Origin: CALCLY01 sp900552775
Lineage (GTDB): Bacteria; Bacillota; Clostridia; UMGS1883; UMGS1540
Direction: 5' to 3'
NCBI GenBank assembly: GCA_937966555.1
Contig: CALCLY010000027.1
Location: 1 to 64,000 of the forward strand
Length of the DNA stretch: 64,000 nt
The position numbers were made by a program, and so were the translations under genes. Positions 33,701 through 41,232 of this stretch are shown in pieces; within the stretch, counting starts at the first letter, position 1, and every line of letters begins with the position of its first letter. A model generated the notes under the pieces. That model had not been told where the DNA came from, searched no databases, and saw only the letters and a list, made by a program, of their open reading frames with translations.

Positions 33701-33957
33701 TTGTGCTGACGCTTTCGGGCAATGAACTTAATGTCCGCAACCCCATAGCGGCGGACGCGGAATCAAAATCGGCTTTGCTTCATTTTGCGGCATACAAAGA
33801 CGGCGAGCTTATCTCCTTCCGCCGCATGACAGTTAAAAGGGACTGCACGGTTAATATTTCGGAGCTGGGGCTCGACATAGAAAATGCCGACTCGGTTAAA
33901 ATCTTTGCCTGGGGCGGCGCCGCATCTCCTGCCGAAAAACCTCTTATTTATAAATAA
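30772..33957 (+). CDS. Large secreted GLUG-repeat protein
   Basis: 1061 residues; signal peptide about 1-25 ending FASDD. Residues about 30-180 form a beta-rich domain (possibly CBM-like). Two cysteine modules with CxxC pairs follow, near 200-233 and 583-640 (CSVCGY, CIHCGEY, CADCG, CTVC). Two large regions (about 240-560 and 645-960) carry GLUG-type repeats, for example NVGGIVGTLG and AAGICANS, typical of Gram-positive adhesins and M26-type surface proteins. The C-terminal 80 residues form a strand-rich module ending KIFAWGG, related in pattern to the C-terminus of the BspA-like protein at 53.6 kb. No LPXTG or SLH. Probable adhesion or glycan-contact protein. Confidence 0.8.
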   Translation: MKKHLSALLALCIAVLLLPSAAFASDDDTINGIMYDKEHVTVSDISYSNNQSWDFNKAGSWDRPEWLGIGDCIVSPWDGGYARRSPYILTVTFTSDADFTVSLDYAFSAHYSNGYVAVDGTKYIELENSGSDIDQYHCLKDHLSQKLSAGTHKVEIYFHKGGDNGNFMAYVYNFTACTADHGAIAGNVVLPDCYNGGYTDFTCSVCGYSWRADETPRLEHEFSDGVCIHCGEYKMDQDENGVYLIKYPGQLSQFSRIVNETNAGASAKLVNDILFNENVLNENGELNAENRASFTQFTPIGTPSNPFSGTFDGDGHTVSGLYIYPEEAITQGREDATKLALVGCASGAAVKNVTIKDSYVKGTEYAAGICANSKESLIENCRVLDSRIEALSNAGGICAKIEVSKSSKSASVKRCVNSAAVTASNERAAGIAANLYYYNISIENCLNLGSINAGSAAGGIAAYAGTYPYSISSCLDLGNIQANTNKGHIIGEYYYSKFKVTNCGYVLDGTSPLGSGSGSGFTNDSRAFSKDALSSGAAAYYLNGSQSENVSWYQTLGEDPYPTPDSNRKTVYAAGNYFSNINCPHANTESVHVDPTCTDEGYDGEKCADCGVVLKKTVTIPPTGEHDYKDYVCTVCKDGETPDGTGTDTDPIIISNPGNLLWLSQYYNDKLRENASLPEYVYVSTACAIDMSLLPAGTKFDPIGSDSKPFSGIFDGGNSKNSFEIAIDNLSVNALDNAGLFGYTSNASIKNVLLTNADIHGRNNVGAIAGASYSISSTHTVLSRNIVDHSKISGTNNVGGIVGTLGNCVLSECSVSSTGLSVSGSGYTYIGGIAAINNGSVTNSLAVNNIMTGSDDGSNYTGGITAFNQGYTALSAAYSCKYNKATYSGGIVCVGKTPLSSYYFTQHKINSMADGTPASSEQFASGEICYALNSGVTYGAQIWYQVLTASEGVPLPIFYEKGTVYKNKDGYSNTPELVLTLSGNELNVRNPIAADAESKSALLHFAAYKDGELISFRRMTVKRDCTVNISELGLDIENADSVKIFAWGGAASPAEKPLIYK

Positions 33958-33975
33958 TATGTAAGTAATTATTTT

Positions 33976-34018
33976 AAAAAACCTTTCGTATATTATATTA
34001 TACGGAAGGTTTTTTTAT
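33976..34018 (+). terminator. Long hairpin terminator
   Basis: AAAAAACCTT and AAGGTTTTTTT flank an inner CGTATA/TATACG stem. Nearly symmetric, so it may act on both strands. Confidence 0.85.
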
Positions 34019-34021
34019 TGG

Positions 34022-34079
34022 CCGCTCACACTTGTTCGCTTTCAAACGCAAAGTAGGGGCGACCCTATGTGGTCGCCCG
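34022..34079 (+). repeat. REP-like element (34053-34079) with a B-module 3' fragment
   Basis: CGCTCACACTTGTTCGCTTT precedes a plus-orientation REP, 38 bp upstream of the small membrane-protein gene. Confidence 0.8.
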
Positions 34080-34117
34080 TCTTGTGCTCCGCACACCAAA
34101 CAAACAAGGAGGTAAAC

Positions 34118-34324
34118 ATGAAAAACAAATCAAAAAAAAGGCTGCGCGTTTTTACGGCGCAGCTAATAGTCTCCCTGCTTTTGCTGGGAGCTTTATCGCT
34201 TATGAAAATATATATCCCGTCCGGCGCGGCTCAGCTTGCCGATGCCGTAAAATACAACGCAAACCCGGAGTATATTTCCGAAAACATAAAAAACTTTATT
34301 TTAAAATATACTCCGCAGAGGTAG
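34118..34324 (+). CDS. Small single-pass membrane protein
   Basis: 68 residues with AAGGAGG ideally placed. A basic N-terminus (MKNKSKKRLR), one membrane helix at about 12-31 and an extracytoplasmic tail of 37 residues (ISENIKNFILKYTPQR end). No domain recognised with confidence. It resembles the membrane anchor that precedes an M23 peptidase domain in some clostridial envelope proteins, so it might be a stand-alone remnant or partner; this is speculation. Convergent with nrdR, 4 bp apart. Confidence 0.6.
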   Translation: MKNKSKKRLRVFTAQLIVSLLLLGALSLMKIYIPSGAAQLADAVKYNANPEYISENIKNFILKYTPQR

Positions 34325-34328
34325 CTTT

Positions 34329-34787
34329 TCACTTTTTGTCGCTCAAAAGACGGCTGAGTTCAGACATAAACGTGTTTATATCCTTAAACTGTCTGTAAAC
34401 CGAGGCAAAGCGGACATATGCCACCTCATCAAGACTTTTGAGCTTGTCCATAACAAGCTCGCCTATCTGCTCCGTTGTGACTTCCCTCTCCATTGTGTTT
34501 GCAATTATATTTTCGATTTCATCCACAACAACCTCCAGGTTGCCTATGGAAACGGGGCGCTTTTCGCACGCGCGCAAAAGACCGCGCATGAGCTTATCCC
34601 TCGAAAACGCTTCGCGCGTGGAATCCTTTTTAACAACCATAATCGGCACGCGTTCAACCTTTTCATATGTTGTAAAACGCTTTTCGCACTTTACACACTC
34701 TCTGCGCCTGCGTATCGAATCGCCCTCCTCAATTGGGCGCGAATCTATAACGCGGCTTTCTTCGCATCCGCAGAACGGACATTTCAT
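34329..34787 (-). CDS. nrdR: Ribonucleotide reductase regulator NrdR
   Basis: 152 residues. Zinc ribbon with Cys3, Cys6, Cys31 and Cys34 and the arginine-rich DNA-binding RRRRECVKC, followed by an ATP-cone (about 49-139) that senses ATP/dATP. Represses ribonucleotide reductase operons by binding paired NrdR boxes; one candidate box lies upstream of nrdD at 15.16 kb. Follows rpiB by 5 bp on the minus strand. Confidence 0.97.
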   Translation of the reverse strand: MKCPFCGCEESRVIDSRPIEEGDSIRRRRECVKCEKRFTTYEKVERVPIMVVKKDSTREAFSRDKLMRGLLRACEKRPVSIGNLEVVVDEIENIIANTMEREVTTEQIGELVMDKLKSLDEVAYVRFASVYRQFKDINTFMSELSRLLSDKK

Positions 34788-34792
34788 AAGGA

Positions 34793-35233
34793 CTACTTCC
34801 TTTCCTCATACTGAGCAATTTTATCGATTCTGCCCTGGTGACGGCCGCCCATATATTCCGAATAAAGCCATGCGTCAAGCGACTCGAGCGCAAGCACCGG
34901 GCCCGTTATTCTGCCGCCGAAGCAGATGATGTTAGAATTGTTGTGTTCCTTTGTGAGACCTGCCGAGGTGGGCTCCGTAACCACCGCCGCGCGGATGCCG
35001 CGCACCTTGTTTGCCGCGATGCACATGCCTATTCCCGTTCCGCAGCAGAGTATGCCCCTCTCGCACTCTCCGCTTGCAACGGATTCAGCAACGGGGAACG
35101 CAATGTCGGGGTAATCTGCCTTTTCGCCCTCGCCGCAGCCGAAGTCCTTCACCTTAAATCCTCTTTCTTTTAAATGGCGTATGATCTCAAGCTTAAGCTC
35201 ATACGCACCGTGGTCACAGCCTATTGCTATCAT
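34793..35233 (-). CDS. rpiB: Ribose-5-phosphate isomerase B
   Basis: 146 residues. GCDHGAYELK at the N-terminus, the cysteine loop CCGTGIGMCIAANKVRGIRA and EHNNSNIICFGGR are RpiB signatures; the catalytic Cys lies in the CCGTG loop. Interconverts ribose 5-phosphate and ribulose 5-phosphate; RpiB homologs in Clostridia may also act on allose or galactose phosphates. Start at 35233 is preferred over one three codons upstream because AAAGG is then properly spaced. Confidence 0.93.
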   Translation of the reverse strand: MIAIGCDHGAYELKLEIIRHLKERGFKVKDFGCGEGEKADYPDIAFPVAESVASGECERGILCCGTGIGMCIAANKVRGIRAAVVTEPTSAGLTKEHNNSNIICFGGRITGPVLALESLDAWLYSEYMGGRHQGRIDKIAQYEERK

Positions 35234-35257
35234 ATTTATCATCCTTTCTTTATATGT

Positions 35258-35442
35258 TGTAGCTCACGCTTGTTCGCTCCTAAAACGACCGTAGGGGCGA
35301 CCCTGTGTGGTCGCCCGTGCATGCATTCGGCGCTTCAACAACACATTGTTTCCTACCCTCATAGAGGTATAAAAAGCCACGTACACGCCGCGGCTTTTTA
35401 TGATTTTAAGCCGCTTTCAATAATGTACCGGTGTGGTCGCCC
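35258..35442 (+). repeat. REP-like elements with an inverted B module
   Basis: A plus REP at 35291-35317 sits where B hairpin 3 should be. The minus-strand B module continues to its terminator-like hairpin near 35380-35400. A truncated REP (right half only) is at 35430-35442, and the ATTCGTGAATTG dyad follows at 35469. Fills the 317-bp gap between rpiB and tsaB; no gene. Confidence 0.8.
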
Positions 35443-35550
35443 GTTTTGTTTCCGCACACCAAACGGACAATTCGTGAATTGTTCCTACAAAATAAAATCC
35501 AAATGCGCGGACAACAATTTTTCCGCATCCAATAATGTCCCGACGCCGGC

Positions 35551-36231
35551 TCACTTCATCTTTTCTTCTCTCACTCTTTCCGCCTGCGGTTTTCTTATAT
35601 AAACGGGCAGCAATTTTTCGGGCGGCACCGTTTCTTTGCCGATTGCCGCAAATGCCACACCCGCCGCGCGCTGATACATAAGCTGCGGCGGCGCAAACTC
35701 CGCACGTTCTCCGAGAGTTTTTATTATTTCATCGCGGTACACCGCGGCTCCGTCTCCCGCAAAAAGGGCGCCTTTGGGAAGCTCTGAAAGAAGCTCCGCC
35801 AGCGGCAATGCGCGCATTGCCCGAAGTTCTTTTAAACTGCCGTTTTCCCATCTGTACAATGCGTTATAAACCTCGCTGCGGCGCGCGTCCATAATGGGGC
35901 AGATTATCTTTTTCGAATTGCAAAGTCCCATGCACATCGCCTCAAGGCTTGAAACGCCGCATGTCTCTTTCCCGGCGCCTGCCGCAAGTCCCTTGACGGT
36001 TCCGACGCCTATGCGCAGTCCCGTGAAAGATCCCGGCCCCGTTGACACGGCGAAAACGTCTATATCCGAAATGTCCGCCTTGGCGGAGGTGATAACACTG
36101 TCTATAAGCGGCATCAGCGTTTCCGAATGTGTAAGACCCACATTCAAATAACTTTCGGAAAGCAGCTTATTGTCTTTCACAAGCGCCGCACCCGCGGAAA
36201 CGGCGCTGCTTTCAACTCCGAGTATAATCAA
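35551..36231 (-). CDS. tsaB: tRNA t6A synthesis protein TsaB
   Basis: 226 residues, ASKHA-fold protein. Opens ILGVESSAVSAGAAL and contains STGPGSFTGLRIGVGTVKGL, the TsaB signature. It pairs with TsaD and TsaE to attach threonylcarbamoyl to adenosine-37 of ANN-decoding tRNAs. Overlaps tsaE by 4 bp (ATGA), so both are translated together. tsaD and rimI are not in the window. Confidence 0.95.
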   Translation of the reverse strand: MIILGVESSAVSAGAALVKDNKLLSESYLNVGLTHSETLMPLIDSVITSAKADISDIDVFAVSTGPGSFTGLRIGVGTVKGLAAGAGKETCGVSSLEAMCMGLCNSKKIICPIMDARRSEVYNALYRWENGSLKELRAMRALPLAELLSELPKGALFAGDGAAVYRDEIIKTLGERAEFAPPQLMYQRAAGVAFAAIGKETVPPEKLLPVYIRKPQAERVREEKMK

Positions 36232-36638
36232 AATTCCGTCACCTCAATATATCTTTCGTTCTCATTCTCTGTTTTTGTAAATTTTACCAAAGTGGCATTG
36301 CCGCGGAACAAATCCGCAAAACCGTCAAACCATTCAACCACCGTGATAACCCCGTCCGCAAGAGGGTCAAAGCCAATCTCGAAAAGTTCTTCCTCATCGC
36401 TTAAGCGGTACAAATCAAAGTGATGTACGGGAATTTTTCCTTCGTAAATATTCATGATAGTAAAAGTCGGGCTCGAAACCCTTCCGTCATATCCGCAGCC
36501 GCGCGCAATTCCGCGCGTGAATGCGGTTTTCCCCGCACCCAGCTCGCCCGAAAGGCAAAATGTGTGCGGCACACCGTATTTAAGTGCTATGGACGCGGCA
36601 AACTTTTCCGTGTCCTCAGTGCTTTTTGAATGAAACAT
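36228..36638 (-). CDS. tsaE: tRNA t6A synthesis ATPase TsaE
   Basis: 136 residues. Walker A GELGAGKT at 31-38, then a Walker-B-like segment (VHHFDLYRL) and the C-terminal VEWFDGFADL typical of TsaE/YjeE. ATPase that cycles the TsaBD complex. First gene of tsaE-tsaB on the minus strand. Confidence 0.95.
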   Translation of the reverse strand: MFHSKSTEDTEKFAASIALKYGVPHTFCLSGELGAGKTAFTRGIARGCGYDGRVSSPTFTIMNIYEGKIPVHHFDLYRLSDEEELFEIGFDPLADGVITVVEWFDGFADLFRGNATLVKFTKTENENERYIEVTEF

Positions 36639-36654
36639 AATAATCTTTGCCTTT

Positions 36655-36831
36655 CTTCCTCACGCTTGTTCACTCTCCATAAATACCGTGAAAAGTTGGT
36701 AGTGCCGCGAAGGCGTTATGTGTGCATTTATAAACACCAAGCATTCGCAAACGTGACTTTTCGCGGAAAAGGAGGGACAGCGGAGCGCAGCTTGTCCCGA
36801 CGCCGTAGGGGCGACCCTATGTGGTCGCCCG
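36655..36831 (+). repeat. B fragment, module C and a REP-like element (36805-36831)
   Basis: Plus-strand order: TCACGCTTGTTCACTCTC, module C (inverse of the 16.2-kb copy, starting GTGAAAAGTTGGTAGTGCCG), then the REP. This C copy lacks the GATTTTG/CAAAATC hairpin. Confidence 0.8.
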
Positions 36832-36865
36832 TTTTGTTTCCTCAACACCATGCGGCAGCAAACTC

Positions 36866-38392
36866 TCATCCCCAGAATTTCTGATCCAGATTTCTGTACT
36901 GAACCGCCTCGGCAACATGCATCATGCCGATTTTTTCAGACCCCGCAAGATCTGCAATCGTCCTCGAAACCTTAAGGATTCTGCTGTGCGCACGCGCGCT
37001 CAAATGCATCACTTCAAACGCGCCTTTCAAAACCTTTTCGGCTTCCCTGTCAAGCTCGCAGTATTTTGAAATATTCTCGCCCGAAAGACCTGCATTTGTG
37101 TAAAAACCGCAGCCCTTGTATCTTTCCGCCTGGATTTCGCGCGCCTTCACAACTCTCTTTTTAATCTGTGCCGAGGTTTCCGCCGGCGGCAGCTTTATGT
37201 CTTTATATGAAAGGCTTGAAGCCTCTGTTTGTATATCAATTCTGTCAAGCAGAGGACCGCTGATTTTTGAAAGATATCTCTGAACGGACGCCTCCGAGCA
37301 GCGGCATTTTCTGTTCCTGTCGCCGTAATAGCCGCATTTACACGGGTTCATCGCCGCGACAAGCATTGTGCGGCATGGATATGTAACGCTTGCGGCAACG
37401 CGCGTTATGCGCACCTCTCCGTCTTCAATAGGCTGGCGCATAACCTCCGTGGCATCGCGCCGAAACTCCGGAAACTCGTCCAGAAACAAAACTCCGTTGT
37501 GCGCCAGGGAAAGCTCCCCGGGGCGCGGCACCGAGCCGCCGCCGACAAGACCCACGGTTGAAATGCTGTGGTGCGGCGCGCGGAACGGACGTCTTGTTAT
37601 AAGCGAAAGTCCGTTTTTCAAAAGTCCGGCAACGCTGTATATTTTTGTGGTTTCAAGCGCTTCCTCGGGCGTGAGGTCGGGCAATATTGAAGGAATACGC
37701 TGTGCAAGCATCGTTTTCCCCGAGCCGGGAGAGCCGACAATAAGGCAATTGTGACCGCCCGACGCCGCAACCTCTATCGCACGCTTGACGATAGTCTGTC
37801 CGCGAACCTCCGAAAAGTCGTACGGATAGACAGAATTTCTTTTGAAAAGTTCATTAAAGTTTACAAAGGTTTCCTGCATTGGGGTTTCGCCCGTGAGAAG
37901 TTCCGCCGCCTGGCGCAGCGTTTTCACGCCGAAAATTGCCGTTTTTCTCACAAGCGCCGCTTCCTTCGCGTTGTCATAAGGCACCACAAAGCGGCACAGT
38001 CCGGCTTTCGCCGTGTCCATCACCGCCGGCAGAACGCCCGGCACGGGCCGAACCTCGCCCGAGAGCGAAAGCTCACCCAAAACAACCGTGGGTTCTATGC
38101 CGGTTTTAATCTGCTCTGTCGCCTTCAAAATCGCAATTGCTATGGGCAAGTCGAAAAGAGATCCCTCTTTTTTTATGCCCGACGGCGCAAGGTTTATCGT
38201 GTACCGGCGCGACGGAAACTCATATCCGCAGTTTTTTATGGCGGCGCGCACTCTCTCGCGCGCTTCTTTCACCGTGGCGTCCGGCAGACCCACAATTTCA
38301 AATGCGGGCAGCCCCTGAGAAACATCCGCCTCAACGGTAACAATATGCCCGTCAAGACCCGTCAGACAGCAGGTTTTAACCTCTGCAATCAT
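36866..38392 (-). CDS. comM: YifB/ComM-family Mg-chelatase-like AAA+ ATPase
   Basis: 508 residues. N-terminal Lon-like fold (about 1-170, GLPDATVKEARERVRAA), AAA+ core with Walker A GSPGSGKT near 216 and Walker B LFLDEFPEF, and the Mg-chelatase C-terminal domain from about 405. ComM is a helicase aiding integration of DNA during natural transformation in Gram-negatives; YifB in Firmicutes is uncharacterised. Overlaps the upstream phosphodiesterase gene by 4 bp. Confidence 0.92.
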   Translation of the reverse strand: MIAEVKTCCLTGLDGHIVTVEADVSQGLPAFEIVGLPDATVKEARERVRAAIKNCGYEFPSRRYTINLAPSGIKKEGSLFDLPIAIAILKATEQIKTGIEPTVVLGELSLSGEVRPVPGVLPAVMDTAKAGLCRFVVPYDNAKEAALVRKTAIFGVKTLRQAAELLTGETPMQETFVNFNELFKRNSVYPYDFSEVRGQTIVKRAIEVAASGGHNCLIVGSPGSGKTMLAQRIPSILPDLTPEEALETTKIYSVAGLLKNGLSLITRRPFRAPHHSISTVGLVGGGSVPRPGELSLAHNGVLFLDEFPEFRRDATEVMRQPIEDGEVRITRVAASVTYPCRTMLVAAMNPCKCGYYGDRNRKCRCSEASVQRYLSKISGPLLDRIDIQTEASSLSYKDIKLPPAETSAQIKKRVVKAREIQAERYKGCGFYTNAGLSGENISKYCELDREAEKVLKGAFEVMHLSARAHSRILKVSRTIADLAGSEKIGMMHVAEAVQYRNLDQKFWG

Positions 38393-38931
38393 TTTGTTAT
38401 CTCCTTTTGGTTATATTCTTCGCCGCCCAGCGTTTTCCAATGGAATGTACCGTCAAATATCATATAGCTGTGGGGCGAATCCTGTTTCGGAATCGAAACG
38501 GAACCCGGATTTATATATGTGTAATTATCGTATTCTCTGCACTCCGGCACATGCGTGTGACCGCACAGCAGAATTTCTCCGTGCAGCTTTGAGAGAAAAT
38601 CGTCGCTCAAGTTGTGCCCGTGAGCCGCATAAATCGTAACGCCGTCCGCAAGCAGAACCGCGCGCGGCGCAAGAATGTCAAACGGCAGCACCATGGCGTC
38701 AACCTCTGTGTCGCAGTTGCCGCGAACGCATATTATTTTGTCCGCCGCCGGCTGAAGAAGCGATATAACCTCCTTTGGGTCGTACAAATCAGGCAATGCG
38801 TTTCTCGGTCCGTGATAAAGTATATCTCCGAGAAGCAAAAGCCTGTCGGGATTTTCTCTTTTGTATGCCTCCATAAGTTTTGATACGTATTTTGCAGAAC
38901 CGTGAAGGTCCGATGCTATCATAATTTTCAT
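38389..38931 (-). CDS. YfcE-type metallophosphodiesterase
   Basis: 180 residues with all calcineurin-like metal motifs: SDLHG near the N-terminus, LLGDILYHG, RGNCD, AAHGH and CGHTHVP. Such proteins (YfcE/MJ0936) hydrolyse phosphodiesters in vitro; cellular substrate unknown. First gene of a two-gene minus-strand unit with comM, joined by an ATGA overlap. Confidence 0.9.
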   Translation of the reverse strand: MKIMIASDLHGSAKYVSKLMEAYKRENPDRLLLLGDILYHGPRNALPDLYDPKEVISLLQPAADKIICVRGNCDTEVDAMVLPFDILAPRAVLLADGVTIYAAHGHNLSDDFLSKLHGEILLCGHTHVPECREYDNYTYINPGSVSIPKQDSPHSYMIFDGTFHWKTLGGEEYNQKEITK

Positions 38932-38944
38932 GTTATTCTCCTTC

Positions 38945-39015
38945 CTTTGAGCTTCGCTGCTCTACCACCTTTTCGCTTTCAAAGCGCCGTAGGGGCGACC
39001 CTGTGTGGTCGCCCG
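38945..39015 (+). repeat. REP-like element (38989-39015) with degraded B end
   Basis: Plus orientation, between yfcE-type and YitT genes. The preceding sequence keeps only CGCTTTCAAAGCG of the B module. Confidence 0.8.
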
Positions 39016-39045
39016 TTTTGTTTGCGCACACCGCACATTTCTTAC

Positions 39046-39891
39046 CTATCTCTTAAACCCTTCTCCCAAAACCTCTTTGGCGTCATTTATAATAACAAAC
39101 GCATCGGGATCAAACTCGCGCACGGTTTTGACAAGCTGCGGAAGTTCCTTGGGGCGCACCACGCAAAGCAGCATAAGTCCGTCATCTCCCGAATACATGC
39201 CGCGGCAATGTATTCCCGAAACGCCGCGTTCGAACCTTTCCATAACGCAGCGCGCTATTTCCTCATTTTTCTTCGAGAAAATATGCACGGTTTTCGCATC
39301 GTCTCCCCACGTAACAAGAATGTCCGTGATTTTCGCCGAAACGTACATGGAAAGGAGCGAATAAAATGTTATGTCAAAATCGCCGAAAACTATGCCCGAA
39401 AGCGCTATGGTTGCGCAGTCTATTATAAGAATCAGACGCGCTATGGAAATATGAGGGAAAAACTTTTTTAAAATAAGACCGGCAAAGTCGCTGCCGCCCG
39501 TGGACGAACCCACGCGCACCACAAGCCCGAGTCCCACGCCGCAAAGCACGCCGCCCGAAAGCGCAGCAACCAAAACATTGCCCGTATACGGCGGAAAATA
39601 GCTTACAACTTCAAGAAAAACTGTGAAAAGCAGCGTTCCCGAAACAGTTTTTGCAATCGCATATTTGCCCAAATGTCTGTAACCCAGCACAAAAAGCACC
39701 GCGTTTAACACAAGGTTTGTAATTGACAGTTTAATGCCGAAAAGGTGAAGCAGCACCGTTGCAACAGTTGTTACGCCGCCCGTGGAAATTTTACCCGGCG
39801 CCAAAAACATCGCCGCGCTCAGCGCCATGAGAAAGGTTCCGGCTGCGATAAAAGCCTGTTCAAAAAGTATTGTCTTCACCTTTTTTTGCAT
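39046..39891 (-). CDS. YitT-family membrane protein (DUF161/DUF2179)
   Basis: 281 residues: five hydrophobic helices in the first 195, then a cytoplasmic DUF2179 domain (about 200-280). Hallmarks are APGKISTGGVTTVA and RVGSSTGGSDFAG. Start at 39891 is 6 bp after AAGGAGA; a TTG two codons upstream is possible. Function of the family is not established. Confidence 0.88.
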   Translation of the reverse strand: MQKKVKTILFEQAFIAAGTFLMALSAAMFLAPGKISTGGVTTVATVLLHLFGIKLSITNLVLNAVLFVLGYRHLGKYAIAKTVSGTLLFTVFLEVVSYFPPYTGNVLVAALSGGVLCGVGLGLVVRVGSSTGGSDFAGLILKKFFPHISIARLILIIDCATIALSGIVFGDFDITFYSLLSMYVSAKITDILVTWGDDAKTVHIFSKKNEEIARCVMERFERGVSGIHCRGMYSGDDGLMLLCVVRPKELPQLVKTVREFDPDAFVIINDAKEVLGEGFKR

Positions 39892-39902
39892 ATTCAATCT
39901 CC

Positions 39903-40910
39903 TTATTCAATTGCTGTATTGACGGATGTTGAAACGATTTCAACCCAGGTCTGACCGGGGTTTAATTTAATTTCGTTTCCGCTTCCGTCTTTCCATACGG
40001 TTTTTGCGGTTCTGCTTTCCTTGCTCCATTTAACCGGCACGCATTTGCCTGCCGTGAGGAAATATCCTTCGCCGCTTCCCACATCGGAAATATTTATTCT
40101 TGCACTTCCGTCACCCAAAGGCGCTTCATGCATTTTCATCACGATAATATTCTCCGCCGCAATCTTCGCGCCCTCCTGCAAAGCGTAGGGAGAACCGTTT
40201 ACGATGCGCGAATATGTTCCGCTCTCCGCGTCATATTCAAATTTCACCGAATAGAACGATGCGAACGGTATGTAAACCGAGCTTGCCGCGTCACCCTCGG
40301 GGGTGTAGCGCTCGTCTGCGAAATTAAGCGGCGCTTTTTCGCGGTCTGTTCTGTAGCTTTTGGCGCTTATCTGCTCGTTTATAAGCTTCATGGAAGTAAA
40401 CGCGCTGTGATAGTCGTTTTTATGTTTTCTTTCGCGCCAGAATGCGCCGGCGTCATAAATTCCGTTTATGTTGTTTATGCCGAGTGCCGGAATATCCTCC
40501 ATCGCCCTGGGACTCCAGCCGAAATGCGTGTAAATTGCGTCATGCTCCGAGGCATAGTCGAGAAAATAGTGTCTCGATGAGCGCACGGGACCGATTTTTT
40601 CGGTTTCCGTCTCGTTGAAAAGAGCCATAAGACGTGTTGCGCTGCCCTCAACGGTTATCTCATAAATAAGATATGCCTCCGAAAGTCCGGCATGAGGCCA
40701 TGCGTCTTTATTGTCGTTATCTATCATAACGGCAACGGGTCTTTTTGTTGCTTTCTCGTATTTTACCGCAAAATCGTCCTTCTGCGGTTCCGGCGCAGCG
40801 GTCTCCGTCGGTGCCGGAATGCTCTCCGTCTCGGCTTTTTTCTTTCCGCACGCTGAAAAAGCGCCCGCCATCATAATAACCGCCAGAAATAAACTCAGTT
40901 TCTTTTTCAT
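39903..40910 (-). CDS. DUF3048 lipoprotein (YerB-like)
   Basis: 335 residues; lipoprotein signal ending FSACG. The start at 40910 has GGAG, so an open extension into the repeats was rejected. After a low-complexity Pro/Thr/Glu linker (about 28-50) come two DUF3048 domains: RPVAVMIDNDNKDAWPHAGL with SSRHYFLDYASEHDAIYTHF, then a C-terminal part from about 225 with KMHEAPLGDGSARINISDVG. B. subtilis YerB is of unknown function; related EseD-like proteins are envelope-linked. 11 bp upstream of the YitT gene. Confidence 0.88.
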   Translation of the reverse strand: MKKKLSLFLAVIMMAGAFSACGKKKAETESIPAPTETAAPEPQKDDFAVKYEKATKRPVAVMIDNDNKDAWPHAGLSEAYLIYEITVEGSATRLMALFNETETEKIGPVRSSRHYFLDYASEHDAIYTHFGWSPRAMEDIPALGINNINGIYDAGAFWRERKHKNDYHSAFTSMKLINEQISAKSYRTDREKAPLNFADERYTPEGDAASSVYIPFASFYSVKFEYDAESGTYSRIVNGSPYALQEGAKIAAENIIVMKMHEAPLGDGSARINISDVGSGEGYFLTAGKCVPVKWSKESRTAKTVWKDGSGNEIKLNPGQTWVEIVSTSVNTAIE

Positions 40911-40934
40911 AAGAATCTCCAATCCGATATCAAA

Positions 40935-41150
40935 TTTTCGCTCACGCTTGTTCGCTCTCCATAGCCACCGTGAAAAGTTGGTAGTGCCGCGAATGCGTAT
41001 ATGTGTGCATTTATAAACACCAAGCATTCGCAAACGTGACTTTTCGCGGAAAAGGAGGGACAGCGGAGCGTGTGACTGATTTTGTATTCAAAATCAGAAC
41101 GAAGCGCAGCTTGTTCCGACGCCGTAGGGGCGACCCTGCGTGGTCGCCCG
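40935..41150 (+). repeat. B fragment, module C and a REP-like element (41124-41150)
   Basis: CGCTCACGCTTGTTCGCTCT, then complete module C with the hairpin GATTTTG/CAAAATC, then a plus REP with loop CTGCGT. Fills the gap upstream of the DUF3048 gene; no ORF. Confidence 0.8.
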
Positions 41151-41232
41151 CCTTGTGTTACGCGCATACGATATTTTTTACATATCAACAAATCTATTTT
41201 ACCACTTTTTAACCAAAAAGGCAAGAAAAATA

